Origin: Jeotgalicoccus sp.
Lineage (GTDB): Bacteria > Bacillota > Bacilli > Staphylococcales > Salinicoccaceae
DNA length: 64,000 nucleotides
Assembly: GCA_003513765.1 (NCBI GenBank)
Contig: DONT01000009.1
Span: 52,182 to 116,181 of the forward strand
Reading direction: 5' to 3'
The translations under genes were made by a program, and so were the position numbers. Numbering within the stretch: position 1 is the stretch's first letter; the number at the start of each line of letters is the position of its first letter. Shown piece by piece: positions 1 to 8,625 of this stretch. A model generated the notes under the pieces. The model saw only the letters and a list, made by a program, of their open reading frames with translations. It ran no database searches and had not been told where the DNA came from.

Positions 1-1059
1 TCCTGCCGGAATTACGAAGAATAACAGCATTAGAATCATCGATTTTACCTGACTGTGTACATTATCAAAATGTTTCTGCTGATAGTTTTTTGTAATAAAC
101 GGTAAAATAGTAATCGCAAACGCAGATGCAAATGCAGTAGGAATCATTACAAGTTTATGTGTCGTAAGATTCAGCATACCGAACCATGAGTCCTGCAGAC
201 TCCCCGGCACACCTGCAAGCGATAATGCGTTGTTGTGTGTCAGCTGGTCAATAAACATTACAACCGGAATACTGACGCTGACAATTATAAACGGCAGTCC
301 ATAACGGATAATTTCTTTATACATTTGGCCGTAAGACAAATCGATGCCGCTCGTATCCTGTTTACGCTGTTCTGCCATATACGGTTTTCTTTTCTTCCAG
401 AAAATCGCGAGTGTTACCGTAGCACCGATGGCGCCGACGAAGGCGGCAAATACTGCAATCTCGTTCGCAGTTTTTATCGAGCCGTCCATTACATTAATAA
501 CGATAAACGCCCCTGATAACAGCACTGCAATACGTAAAACCTGTTCAACAACTGACGAAACACTCGTAGGACCAAATGATTCGTGTCCCTGGAATATTCC
601 TCTCCAAGTTGCCATAAATGGTACGATAATGACTGCGAAACTGATGACGCGTATAATACTAGTAATATCTTCAGTACTCCAGCGGTGTTCCCCGCTGCCG
701 CTAGCGGCACTTTGTGCTTCAGCAATGACCGGTGCCATAAAATATAAGGCAAGAAACGCAATAACACCTGAGACCATCATGACAAGAAGACTTGATTTGT
801 AAAGCTTCTGACTGGTTTCGTAAGCACCGAGTGCATTATACTTCGCAACGAATTTCGATACAGCCCCGGGTACGCCGGCAGCTGCAATCGACAGCATGAT
901 TGTATACGGTGTATATGCATACCCGTAGAGAGCGAGGTTTTCTTCTCCACCCATAATGCTGTAAAATGGAATTAAATAAAGCATTCCTAAAATCTGTGTT
1001 GTAAATGTAGCTGCGGTTAAAAGAAATGTACCGCGAAACATCTTTTTCTGATCCGACAT
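1..1059 (-). CDS. murJ: Lipid II flippase / polysaccharide exporter, YtgP-MurJ family (3' end outside window)
   Basis: My own minus-strand translation from the ATG at 1057-1059 runs open for 353 codons to the window edge. It begins MSDQKKMFRGTFLLTAATF and continues as a multi-pass membrane protein with the MOP-exporter pattern: paired hydrophobic helices, a VPGAVSKFVAKYNALG loop near residue 75, and WRGIFQGHESFGPTS near residue 165. This matches the YtgP branch, which in Bacillus and Staphylococcus flips lipid II for peptidoglycan synthesis; family members have about 540 residues, so roughly a third is missing. It sits divergent from a flavoprotein and near leuS, an arrangement I associate with Staphylococcaceae. 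Family call is strong; lipid II as substrate is by homology. Another MATE-like polysaccharide flippase is the alternative. Confidence 0.85.
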   Translation of the reverse strand, partial: MSDQKKMFRGTFLLTAATFTTQILGMLYLIPFYSIMGGEENLALYGYAYTPYTIMLSIAAAGVPGAVSKFVAKYNALGAYETSQKLYKSSLLVMMVSGVIAFLALYFMAPVIAEAQSAASGSGEHRWSTEDITSIIRVISFAVIIVPFMATWRGIFQGHESFGPTSVSSVVEQVLRIAVLLSGAFIVINVMDGSIKTANEIAVFAAFVGAIGATVTLAIFWKKRKPYMAEQRKQDTSGIDLSYGQMYKEIIRYGLPFIIVSVSIPVVMFIDQLTHNNALSLAGVPGSLQDSWFGMLNLTTHKLVMIPTAFASAFAITILPFITKNYQQKHFDNVHSQVKSMILMLLFFVIPAG

Positions 1060-1098
1060 ATATTAACCCTTCTTATCTATAATAAACATACACATTAT

Positions 1099-1104
1099 TA
1101 TAAT
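1099..1104 (+). promoter_or_regulatory. Possible -10 box for the flavoprotein gene
   Basis: A perfect TATAAT lies 38 nt before the ATG of the flavoprotein gene, in the 83-bp divergent gap. No good -35 hexamer is visible at 16-18 nt, so this is only a candidate. Confidence 0.3.
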
Positions 1105-1142
1105 GGATTATAGAATACTTTAAAACTAAAAGGAGCAAACTC

Positions 1143-2396
1143 ATGTACGATACGATAGTAATTGGCGGCGGCGTCAGCGGAATTATGGCAGCGACCGCTG
1201 CAAGTCTAAACAATAATAAGGTACTTTTAATAGAAAAAAATAAGAAACTCGGCAAAAAACTGCTGATTTCAGGCGGCGGACGATGTAATGTAACCAACCG
1301 TCTGCCGTATGAAGAAATCATTAAACACATTCCCGGCAACGGTAAATTTTTATACGGTCCGTTTTCGGTTTTTGATAATGAATCGATTATTAATTTTGTC
1401 GAATCCAACGGCGTTAAATTAAAAGAAGAAGACCACGGCCGGATGTTCCCCGTATCGAACAAAGCAAAAGACGTGCTGAATGTATTTTTGGAACAGCTTG
1501 AACAAAACAAAGTAGACATCTATTTTGAAACTGAGGTCGCTGAAATTTTAACTGAAGACGATAAAATCACAGGTGTAAAAACTGCAGCAGGTAAAACTTA
1601 TAAGGCACGGAATGTCATTGTTACAACTGGAGGTAAGAGCGTGCCGCAGACAGGCTCTACCGGCGACGGTCATAAATTTGCGAAATCACTTGGTCATACA
1701 GTCACTGAGCTGTTTCCGACTGAAGTACCGATTACATCCAATCAGCGATTCTTTACAGACGGCTCCTTAAAAGGTATCAGTCTGGACGACGTGGCTTTAT
1801 CCGTCCTGAAGAAAAACGGCAAACCGCGTATTACACATCAGATGGATATGATTTTTACGCACTTTGGTGTCAGCGGCCCGGCGGCGCTGCGCTGCAGCCA
1901 GTTCGTTTATAAAGAACAGCAGGCACAGAAAAAAGATAATATTAAAATGCAGCTCGACTTTTTTCCGCAGTACACGATGGGCGAAATGCAGGAATATATA
2001 AATAAGACTATTAAAGACAACGTCGATAAAAGTCTTAAAAACATTCTAAAAAATATTCATCAGGAACGCCTGATTACATTCGTGCTCGAGTATTTAAAAA
2101 TCGACGGCAGCACCAGCGGCCACCACGTATCAAATCAGCAGAAACAAGCACTTGTTGAATTTTTCAAACGCTTCACTTTCAACGTCAACGGTACTCAGTC
2201 AATTGAAAAAGCATTCGTTACCGGCGGCGGCGTGAACTTAAAAGAAATTAACCCTTCTAAGATGTCGAGCAAACTGATTGAAGGACTCCACTTCGCAGGC
2301 GAAGTTCTCGATATTCACGGCTACACCGGCGGATACAATATAACAAGTGCCCTCGTGACCGGTTACGTAGCAGGATATCATTGTTCAAACGGGTAA
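1143..2396 (+). CDS. NAD(P)/FAD-dependent oxidoreductase, HI0933/YtfP (BaiN-like) family
   Basis: A 417-residue flavoprotein. The N-terminus carries a Rossmann dinucleotide-binding motif (IVIGGGVSGIMAA, residues 5-17), followed by the HI0933-family signature KKLLISGGGRCNVTN around residues 38-52, and it ends with the family's HFAGEVLDIHGYTGGYN segment that closes the FAD site. Length fits the family. An AGGAG ribosome site sits 7 nt before the ATG. The physiological substrate of the YtfP group is not settled; one clostridial relative (BaiN) acts on bile-acid intermediates, which should not be assumed here. It is transcribed away from the flippase gene and converges on leuS, sharing a terminator with it. 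Confidence 0.85.
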   Translation: MYDTIVIGGGVSGIMAATAASLNNNKVLLIEKNKKLGKKLLISGGGRCNVTNRLPYEEIIKHIPGNGKFLYGPFSVFDNESIINFVESNGVKLKEEDHGRMFPVSNKAKDVLNVFLEQLEQNKVDIYFETEVAEILTEDDKITGVKTAAGKTYKARNVIVTTGGKSVPQTGSTGDGHKFAKSLGHTVTELFPTEVPITSNQRFFTDGSLKGISLDDVALSVLKKNGKPRITHQMDMIFTHFGVSGPAALRCSQFVYKEQQAQKKDNIKMQLDFFPQYTMGEMQEYINKTIKDNVDKSLKNILKNIHQERLITFVLEYLKIDGSTSGHHVSNQQKQALVEFFKRFTFNVNGTQSIEKAFVTGGGVNLKEINPSKMSSKLIEGLHFAGEVLDIHGYTGGYNITSALVTGYVAGYHCSNG

Positions 2397-2434
2397 AACT
2401 CTTTTAATTAATGGGTATACCGTCGTGGTTCATC

Positions 2435-2472
2435 CCCCGGTTCACAACAGGGAAACGCCGTTGTGAACCGGG
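2435..2472. repeat. Palindromic intergenic repeat, copy 1
   Basis: Perfect 13-bp inverted repeat, CCCGGTTCACAAC / GTTGTGAACCGGG, around an 11-nt loop AGGGAAACGCC, followed by GAGCACTCGAT. A closely related copy lies at 28626-28675. There is no T-run, so it is unlikely to be a simple terminator; it looks like a REP-type dispersed element. Confidence 0.6.
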
Positions 2473-2542
2473 AGCACTCGATGCGCAAAATCCGGCTTAT
2501 ATCCGGCTTATAATTGAAACTCGGATATTTTTTTATAAAAAT

Positions 2543-2584
2543 ACACCGCTCCCTGACTAAATTCAGTCCGGAGCGGTGTTTTTA
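2543..2584. terminator. Bidirectional terminator between the flavoprotein gene and leuS
   Basis: Inverted repeat ACACCGCTCC / GGAGCGGTGT (2543-2552 and 2570-2579), with T-rich tracts on both sides, placed between two convergent genes. Confidence 0.8.
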
Positions 2585-2585
2585 A

Positions 2586-5000
2586 TTAATTAGCTACAAT
2601 ATTAACTAATTTCTGAGGAACAACGATAACTTTACGTACCGTTTTACCTTCTAATTCTGCTTTAATTTTTTCATCAGCCATTGCAATTTCTTCTGTTTCA
2701 TCTTTCGACAGCTCTCTTGCAATTTCTAATTTATTTTTAACTTTGCCGTTTACCTGCACGACGATTTCAACTGTATCTTCTACCAGTTTACTTTCATCGT
2801 ATGACGGCCATTCTTCATATGCAAGTGTATCTTTATTACCAAGTTTGTCCCACAGTTCTTCTGCGATATGCGGCGCCACAGGCGACAGCATTTTCACAAA
2901 GTTTTCAATGTAGGTTTTGTTTACTTCTTGTGCTTTGTAAGATTCATTGACGAAGACCATAAGCTGAGAAATACCTGTGTTGAATAACAGTGACTCGAAG
3001 TCTTCTGTTACTTTCTTCACAGTTTCGTTATAGACTTTATCGAGTTCCGGTGTTTCTTTGTCAACAATCTTCGCTGCAGTTTCACCAGTTTCTTCATTAA
3101 TAACAAGTCTCCATACGCGGTCAAGGAATCTTCTTGCGCCGTCGAGTCCGTTTTCATTCCATGCAATTGATGCATCCAGCGGTCCCATAAACATTTCATA
3201 CAGTCTTAAAGTATCAGCACCGTGTGAGTAAACGATATCGTCAGGGTTTACAACGTTACCTTTTGATTTACTCATCTTCTCGTTGCCTTCACCGAGAATC
3301 ATTCCCTGGTTATACAGCTTCTGGAATGGTTCTTTCGTTGGAACAACACCGAGATCGTACAGGAACTTGTGCCAGAATCTCGCATACAGAAGATGCAGTA
3401 CCGCATGCTCTGCGCCGCCGATATATAAATCTACAGGCAGCCAGTGTTTCAGCTTTTCAGGATCAGCAAGCTGCTCCGTGTTGTCGGGGTCGATAAAGCG
3501 CAGGAAGTACCAGCTGCTGCCGGCCCACTGCGGCATTGTGTTCGTTTCACGTCGCCCTTTAACACCGTCTTCTCTGACAACATTAATCCAGTCAGTATTG
3601 TTTGCAAGCGGTGATTCGCCTGTACCTGACGGTTTAATTTCCGTCATTACCGGTAGTTCAAGGGGCAGTTCTTCTTCAGGAACTGTCGTCATCGTACCGT
3701 CTTCCCAGTGAATTACAGGAATCGGCTCGCCCCAGTAACGCTGACGGCTGAACAGCCAGTCTCTTAATCTGTAAGTGATTTTCGCTTCTCCGGCATTCTT
3801 CTCTTCAAGAAGCTCAATTGCTTTCTTAATACCGTCATCAAGTCCAAGTCCATCTAACGGGCCTGAGTTAATATGTGCGCCTTCGCCGGTAAATGCTTCT
3901 TCTTCAACATTTCCGCCTTCGAGCACCGGAATAATTTCCAGATCAAATTGTTTAGCAAACTCATAGTCACGCTCATCATGTGCCGGGACTGCCATAATTG
4001 CACCAGTACCGTAAGATGCTAAAACGTAGTCTGCAATCCAGATCGGCAGTTTTTCACCGCTTAACGGGTTAACAGCATATGCACCTGTAAACACACCGGT
4101 TTTCTCTTTGGCTAAATCAGTACGTTCAAGCTCACTCTTATGCGCTGCTTTTTCCTGATATGCTTTAACCGCTTCACGCTGTTTGCCGGACGTAATTTTA
4201 TCGATTAATTTATGTTCTGGAGAAAGTACTGCGTACGTCGCACCGTAAATCGTATCCGGACGTGTCGTAAACGCAGAGAATGATTCATCAAAACCGTCGA
4301 TTTCAAAAGTGACATTAGCCCCTTCTGATTTACCGATCCAGTTGCGCTGCATATCTTTTAACGATTCAGGCCAGTCAAGATCATCAAGGTCTTCAAGCAG
4401 GCGATCCGCATATTCAGTGATTTTCAGAATCCACTGTCTCATGGGCTTGCGTACGACCGGGTGTCCTCCGCGCTCGCTCTTGCCGTCGATTACTTCTTCG
4501 TTCGCAAGTACTGTTCCAAGTGCTTCACACCAGTTCACAGGTACTTCGTCAACGTAAGCAAGTCCTTTATTATACAGCTGGATAAAGATCCACTGCGTCC
4601 ATTTGTAGTATTCAGGATCTGTCGTGTTAATTTCTCTGTCCCAGTCGTAGCTGAAACCAAGTTCTTTAATCTGACGGCGGAACGTATCGATGTTTTTATC
4701 GTTGAAAGCATGAATATCGTTTCCTGTGTCGATTGCATACTGCTCTGCAGGCAGACCAAATGCATCCCAGCCCATCGGGTGAAGTACATTGTAGCCCTGC
4801 ATACGTTTCATGCGGCTGACAATATCCGTCGCCGTGTAGCCTTCAGGGTGACCAACGTGCAATCCTGCTCCTGACGGATACGGAAACATATCAAGTGCGT
4901 AGAATTTCTCTTTGCCGATTTCATCTTCTGTTTTAAATGTTTTATTGTTTTCCCAATGCTGCTGCCATTTCTTTTCGATGTCTCTGTGTTTAAACGTCAT
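2586..5000 (-). CDS. leuS: Leucyl-tRNA synthetase
   Basis: Class I aminoacyl-tRNA synthetase that charges tRNA-Leu in the cytoplasm; 804 residues, the normal bacterial size. Visible motifs: the HIGH-type signature as HVGH in GAGLHVGHPEGY (about residues 44-55), WDAFGLPAEQYA, the CP1 editing domain with the conserved TTRPDT segment and AVPAHDERD, and KMSKSKGN near residue 570. The start at 5000 is chosen over an upstream in-frame codon at 5033 because AGGAGG lies just before it and the upstream extension reads into the T-box terminator. Expression should depend on leucine-tRNA charging through the T-box leader upstream. Confidence 0.97.
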   Translation of the reverse strand: MTFKHRDIEKKWQQHWENNKTFKTEDEIGKEKFYALDMFPYPSGAGLHVGHPEGYTATDIVSRMKRMQGYNVLHPMGWDAFGLPAEQYAIDTGNDIHAFNDKNIDTFRRQIKELGFSYDWDREINTTDPEYYKWTQWIFIQLYNKGLAYVDEVPVNWCEALGTVLANEEVIDGKSERGGHPVVRKPMRQWILKITEYADRLLEDLDDLDWPESLKDMQRNWIGKSEGANVTFEIDGFDESFSAFTTRPDTIYGATYAVLSPEHKLIDKITSGKQREAVKAYQEKAAHKSELERTDLAKEKTGVFTGAYAVNPLSGEKLPIWIADYVLASYGTGAIMAVPAHDERDYEFAKQFDLEIIPVLEGGNVEEEAFTGEGAHINSGPLDGLGLDDGIKKAIELLEEKNAGEAKITYRLRDWLFSRQRYWGEPIPVIHWEDGTMTTVPEEELPLELPVMTEIKPSGTGESPLANNTDWINVVREDGVKGRRETNTMPQWAGSSWYFLRFIDPDNTEQLADPEKLKHWLPVDLYIGGAEHAVLHLLYARFWHKFLYDLGVVPTKEPFQKLYNQGMILGEGNEKMSKSKGNVVNPDDIVYSHGADTLRLYEMFMGPLDASIAWNENGLDGARRFLDRVWRLVINEETGETAAKIVDKETPELDKVYNETVKKVTEDFESLLFNTGISQLMVFVNESYKAQEVNKTYIENFVKMLSPVAPHIAEELWDKLGNKDTLAYEEWPSYDESKLVEDTVEIVVQVNGKVKNKLEIARELSKDETEEIAMADEKIKAELEGKTVRKVIVVPQKLVNIVAN

Positions 5001-5018
5001 TAGTTTTCCTCCTATTAA

Positions 5019-5205
5019 ATAAAAAAATCCCATATCTAAAAAAGATATGGGACGATCTATACGACCGCGGTACCACCCGCATTCACATTTATGTGCAACT
5101 TTGAATAGTATGAAATTAACACAGACAAGTTCACTTGACGTTAATACCGGTTCGCACCAACCACCGGCTCGCTTAAAGAAACGTTTCTGCTACTGCTTCT
5201 GATAT
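5019..5205 (-). promoter_or_regulatory. T-box leader riboswitch of leuS (tRNA-Leu sensing)
   Basis: Read on the minus strand, the leader has a stem I apical segment (GAGCCGGTGGTTGG near 5155-5170), the near-invariant T-box core GGGTGGTACCGCGG (5066-5079), and then a terminator hairpin TCCCATATCT / AGATATGGGA (5028-5052) with a T-run just before the leuS ribosome site. The specifier is probably the CTT or TTG in the GAACTTGTC segment after the apical loop (about 5127-5135), both leucine codons; that reading is inference. Uncharged tRNA should pair with the T-box core and prevent termination. Confidence 0.92.
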
Positions 5206-5209
5206 TAAT

Positions 5210-5238
5210 AATATAGCTGAATTTTGTTAATATAGCAA
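5210..5238 (-). promoter_or_regulatory. Promoter of the leuS T-box transcript
   Basis: On the minus strand: -35 TTGCTA (5233-5238), 17-nt spacer, -10 TATATT (5210-5215), immediately upstream of the T-box leader and just after the preceding stop codon. Confidence 0.6.
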
Positions 5239-5243
5239 GGCTG

Positions 5244-5705
5244 TCAGCGTCCTTCGACTGATAACAGCAGTTTTTTCTTATCGAGTCCGCCGGTATATCC
5301 CCCGAGTGTATTATTGCTCGCGATAACTCTATGGCACGGAATGATAATCGAAATCGGATTTTTACCGTTAGCGTTGGCGACAGCACGGGAATAATTTCTT
5401 CCGCTGATTCTTTCAGCCAGCATCTTGTAGCTGATGGTTTCACCGTAAGGAATCTGTCTCAATTCTTGCCAGACAGACTGCTGAAATGGTGTCCCGTGAA
5501 CGCCCGGATTTATTTTAACGTCAAATAATTTTCTTTCTCCCTTAAAATATTCACCGAGTTCTCTGACACACTGTTCAATTACCTTATCGGGTTCAGCCGG
5601 CTCCCCTGGTTCATCCGTGTAATCTATTCTAACAATTGAATCATCAAGCGACTCTATACGCAGCCAGCCGATATCATATTTTTTAAAATATACAGTACCA
5701 GTCAT
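5244..5705 (-). CDS. ogt: Methylated-DNA--protein-cysteine methyltransferase
   Basis: A 153-residue suicide DNA-repair protein that moves alkyl groups from O6-alkylguanine to its own cysteine. The active-site motif PCHRV is present (Cys at residue 124), preceded by the helix-turn-helix-like region QSVWQELRQIPYGET and the RAVANANGKNP asparagine hinge, and followed by LGGYTGGLDKK. Length is typical of the Ogt group without an Ada domain. It lies 5 nt after the stop of the ABC permease gene on the same strand and may be read from that transcript; the leuS promoter begins just past its stop codon. Confidence 0.93.
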   Translation of the reverse strand: MTGTVYFKKYDIGWLRIESLDDSIVRIDYTDEPGEPAEPDKVIEQCVRELGEYFKGERKLFDVKINPGVHGTPFQQSVWQELRQIPYGETISYKMLAERISGRNYSRAVANANGKNPISIIIPCHRVIASNNTLGGYTGGLDKKKLLLSVEGR

Positions 5706-5710
5706 AGTTA

Positions 5711-7279
5711 TCAGTCCTTATACGTAATATTGTAGCCTTTATCGTACTTTTGGCCGACTCTTCTTAAGAGAAACACGTATGATAAAATGCTTAAAACGAT
5801 TAACACTCCAATTACCATAAACATTGTGTCATGTTTCAGCACAAAAGCTTGACCGTCGAATTCAATCGTAAACTGGGTCATATAACCCATTAAAAATATC
5901 AGCGCAAAAATCGTCACAGAGATAATAACGTTTGCTGCTGTATCGAGCCTCTGCGCCGGATTTTTTCTTGAGACCACCGGATTCATCGTACCGAGCAGCA
6001 TGCCGAGCGGCGCCGTTGTCATAACGAGCAGGACCGACACCAGGACGGCATAAATCAACGTTGTTACAGGTACATCCAGTATAAAATAAATAATGCTTGT
6101 TATAAATATATACATCGGTGCAATCGTTATAAGATTATATAAGTATTTTGCTTTTGCGACGTCCAGTCCGCTGACCGGCATCATTTTTAAAAATGCATAG
6201 GTCCGCGCATCTCTCGCTGTGTTCATCGCAGCAGCAAACAGTGAAATCATAATCGATCCTGCGAAGGTGATTGAAATCATGACCTGATCGTCCGATGATG
6301 CTTCTCCGCCGTAAATCAGCGGATTTGAAGTTAGCAAATATAAAAAGACAAAAGGAAATAAATACTGCGGCAGCACCGCCGACCATTCTTTAAAATCACG
6401 TTTCGTCATCGCTAAATCTTTTTTCAATAATGCAGCTGCAGGCGAACCGACTTCAGCTGATGCCGTTTTTTTACGCTGGATGCTTCTGGTATTTGCCGTA
6501 CCTTTAACAAATGCATCCGTAACGTAATTTAAGACGAGCCGGATTAAAGCTGCGGCAGCCAGACTGAAAAGAAGCAGCAGAAGAAGATATTTTGCTAATG
6601 ACGGATTGTATAAAAAGCCTGAGAATATAAAACTCACATCCGGCATCATTTCAATAATATCTATTAAATACTGGCTGCCTGCCATAATAATGAAATACGG
6701 CAGTACACTTGCAAATCCGCCTGCCAGAGTTAATACTTCACCGACACGTTTTGCCGAAGAAACTTTCGTAACTAGAAAAACGATAATATATGCGAACGCT
6801 GTACTCACTGCCCCGATAAAAATGAAATATACGATATTGCTTAAAATCAATAAAGGCGATTCATACCTGACAGCAAGTGTCAGTCCTGTCACTCCGCCTA
6901 AAAAGAGCACAATCGGTAAAACCTTTAATGTAAACTGATAAAATAATTTTACCGAAAACACAGCTTTTGGTGTGACCGGCAGCACTAAGTATGAATCGAT
7001 ATTTTTATCCATAAACATTTCTTTAATAATGCCGTTAACCAGAAACAGCGACAAGACCGGAAGGATAAATAATGACAGCAGTACTGCTGCTTTACCGATA
7101 AGCACCTCTTCAGAGTTCATTAAAAATATATTTAAGACCATCCATACAGCCGGGACTATCAGCGCAAGTATAAATAGTGCTAAAAATAAATATAATATTA
7201 TTTTTCCTGTGCTGAGCGCTTTAAAATAGTTCAGTCTGGACTGTGCTTCAACCTTCAGTATGCTCTTGAACATGCACAT
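5711..7279 (-). CDS. ABC transporter permease (ABC-2 type, YthQ-like)
   Basis: A 522-residue integral membrane protein with about 10-12 hydrophobic segments arranged as two similar halves and a central cytoplasmic loop rich in Lys/Arg (RSIQRKKTASAEVG, about residue 265). It overlaps the ATP-binding subunit gene by 32 nt, so the two are almost surely translated together. The pair resembles B. subtilis YthP/YthQ, an export-type system of unknown substrate. Start is either the ATG at 7279 or the in-frame ATG two codons later. The cargo cannot be read from the sequence; the absence of a substrate-binding protein argues for export. Confidence 0.8.
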   Translation of the reverse strand: MCMFKSILKVEAQSRLNYFKALSTGKIILYLFLALFILALIVPAVWMVLNIFLMNSEEVLIGKAAVLLSLFILPVLSLFLVNGIIKEMFMDKNIDSYLVLPVTPKAVFSVKLFYQFTLKVLPIVLFLGGVTGLTLAVRYESPLLILSNIVYFIFIGAVSTAFAYIIVFLVTKVSSAKRVGEVLTLAGGFASVLPYFIIMAGSQYLIDIIEMMPDVSFIFSGFLYNPSLAKYLLLLLLFSLAAAALIRLVLNYVTDAFVKGTANTRSIQRKKTASAEVGSPAAALLKKDLAMTKRDFKEWSAVLPQYLFPFVFLYLLTSNPLIYGGEASSDDQVMISITFAGSIMISLFAAAMNTARDARTYAFLKMMPVSGLDVAKAKYLYNLITIAPMYIFITSIIYFILDVPVTTLIYAVLVSVLLVMTTAPLGMLLGTMNPVVSRKNPAQRLDTAANVIISVTIFALIFLMGYMTQFTIEFDGQAFVLKHDTMFMVIGVLIVLSILSYVFLLRRVGQKYDKGYNITYKD

Positions 7280-8003
7280 CCTCCTCGCCGGTGAGCGCTA
7301 AAAAGATGTCCTCAAGCGTCTTCTCTCCGCTCCCCGCCTTTTTAGCCAGTTCTTCAAGCGTACCGAGCGCCTTAATTTCACCTTTATAAATAATACAAAT
7401 TCTGTCGGCAATTTCTTCTGCGAGACTAAGCGTATGAGTAGTCAGAAACACTGTATTTCCCTGTTTAACATACTCTGTTAAATAATTTTTTAATTCGCGG
7501 TTACTCTTTGGATCTAGCCCCACGTTCGGTTCATCCAGAAAGATCACTTCAGGTGAATGCATCAGCGCACCGATAACGACAAGTTTCTGGCGCATGCCGT
7601 GTGAATATTCCTCCACTAAAGTGCCGAGATCATTCTGCAGCTCGAACATATTGACCAGTTCATTGCGTTTCTCTGTGTAAGTTTTTTTGTCCATCTTATA
7701 AATACTTGCCACAAAATTTAAATACTCGTTGCCGGTAAGCTTACCGATAATATCCGGTGTATCCGGTACAAAACTGATTTTTCTTTTCAGCTCTGTATTA
7801 TTTAAATGCATCGGTTCACCCAGTATTTCAACTGTGCCCTCAGTCGGCTCAAGGAGCCCCATCAGCATTTTTATCGTCGTTGATTTGCCGGAACCATTCG
7901 GTCCGAGATAGGCAAACAGCTCGCCTTTTTTTACGGAAATATTTATATTTTTAACGGCGGTCTTTCCACCGAAATTTTTAGTTAAATTACTGGCAGTAAT
8001 CAT
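7248..8003 (-). CDS. ABC transporter ATP-binding protein (YthP-like)
   Basis: A 251-residue nucleotide-binding subunit. Walker A GPNGSGKST at residues 34-42, ABC signature as YSHGMRQK (a variant of LSGGQ, common in export-type CcmA/ABC-2 systems), Walker B VIFLDEPNVGLDP, and the H-loop in FLTTHTL. It hydrolyses ATP to drive the membrane partner encoded by the overlapping downstream gene. The 5' side is divergent from mnmM with a 54-bp gap. Confidence 0.9.
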   Translation of the reverse strand: MITASNLTKNFGGKTAVKNINISVKKGELFAYLGPNGSGKSTTIKMLMGLLEPTEGTVEILGEPMHLNNTELKRKISFVPDTPDIIGKLTGNEYLNFVASIYKMDKKTYTEKRNELVNMFELQNDLGTLVEEYSHGMRQKLVVIGALMHSPEVIFLDEPNVGLDPKSNRELKNYLTEYVKQGNTVFLTTHTLSLAEEIADRICIIYKGEIKALGTLEELAKKAGSGEKTLEDIFLALTGEEDVHVQEHTEG

Positions 8004-8057
8004 TAGTGACCCAACCTTCTTATGGTAAAATTAATAGTAATTGAAAGGATTGATAAT

Positions 8058-8603
8058 ATGCTTGAAAGAATTCTCCCAACCGCTAAAACCTTCATTAAAG
8101 AAGTGGTTAAAGCAGAAGATATATTAGTCGATGCCACGTGCGGCAACGGCCACGACTCTTCATTTCTAGCACGTCTCGCACCAGATGGTCATGTTTACAG
8201 TTTCGACGTCCAGGCCGACGCAATTAACAGTGCGAAAGAAAAATATAATGAGCCTAATATTTCATTTATACATGACGGCCATGAAAATATATCAAATTAT
8301 ATTTCATCGCCTGTTAAAGCAGGTATTTTTAATTTGGGCTATCTTCCGGGCGGCGACAAGTCAATTACGACGGCGTATGACACTACCATTACCGCGATAA
8401 ATGATTTGTTTAATTTATTAACAGCGGGCGGCAGAATTGTAATTGTCGTTTACCACGGCCACGACAGCGGTAAAGTTGAACGTGATGCGCTTTTAGAAAC
8501 ACTGTCGGCCTGGCCGCAGGACAAAGCACAAGCGCTGCAGTATCAGTATATTAACCAGAAAAACAGCGCGCCGTTTTTACTCGTGATAGAAAAATTGAAG
8601 TAA
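8058..8603 (+). CDS. mnmM: tRNA 5-aminomethyl-2-thiouridine methyltransferase MnmM (YtqB family)
   Basis: A 181-residue Rossmann-fold SAM-dependent methyltransferase. SAM-binding motif I appears as VDATCGNGHDSSFLA (about residues 24-38), followed by an acidic residue in YSFDVQ and the family segment GIFNLGYLPGGDKSITT. YtqB proteins are established as MnmM, completing the mnm5s2U34 wobble modification in bacteria that lack the MnmC methyltransferase domain. The ATG at 8058 is preferred over one at 8022 because the ribosome site GAAAGGAT is correctly placed for it and the upstream residues match nothing in the family. The stop codon lies inside the shared hairpin with the convergent hydrolase gene. 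Confidence 0.85.
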   Translation: MLERILPTAKTFIKEVVKAEDILVDATCGNGHDSSFLARLAPDGHVYSFDVQADAINSAKEKYNEPNISFIHDGHENISNYISSPVKAGIFNLGYLPGGDKSITTAYDTTITAINDLFNLLTAGGRIVIVVYHGHDSGKVERDALLETLSAWPQDKAQALQYQYINQKNSAPFLLVIEKLK

Positions 8604-8625
8604 GATATTTAATATCTTACTTCAA
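8595..8625. terminator. Hairpin between mnmM and the hydrolase gene
   Basis: Near-perfect 14-bp inverted repeat TTGAAGTAAGATAT / ATATCTTACTTCAA with a 3-nt loop; it contains the mnmM stop. A T-run follows on the minus strand, so it mainly terminates the hydrolase gene. Confidence 0.65.

Noticed and set aside
235..802. Plus-strand and short minus-strand open frames inside the flippase region
   Set aside because: They lie across a continuous 353-codon minus-strand reading frame with clear membrane-protein sequence; no ribosome sites or homology.
3017..4874. Several open frames within leuS
   Set aside because: Shadows of the leuS coding strand; no independent support.
5141..5443. 100-codon minus-strand open frame overlapping the T-box leader and ogt
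   Set aside because: It overlaps the ogt C-terminal coding region in another frame and runs through the structured leader; no family resemblance.
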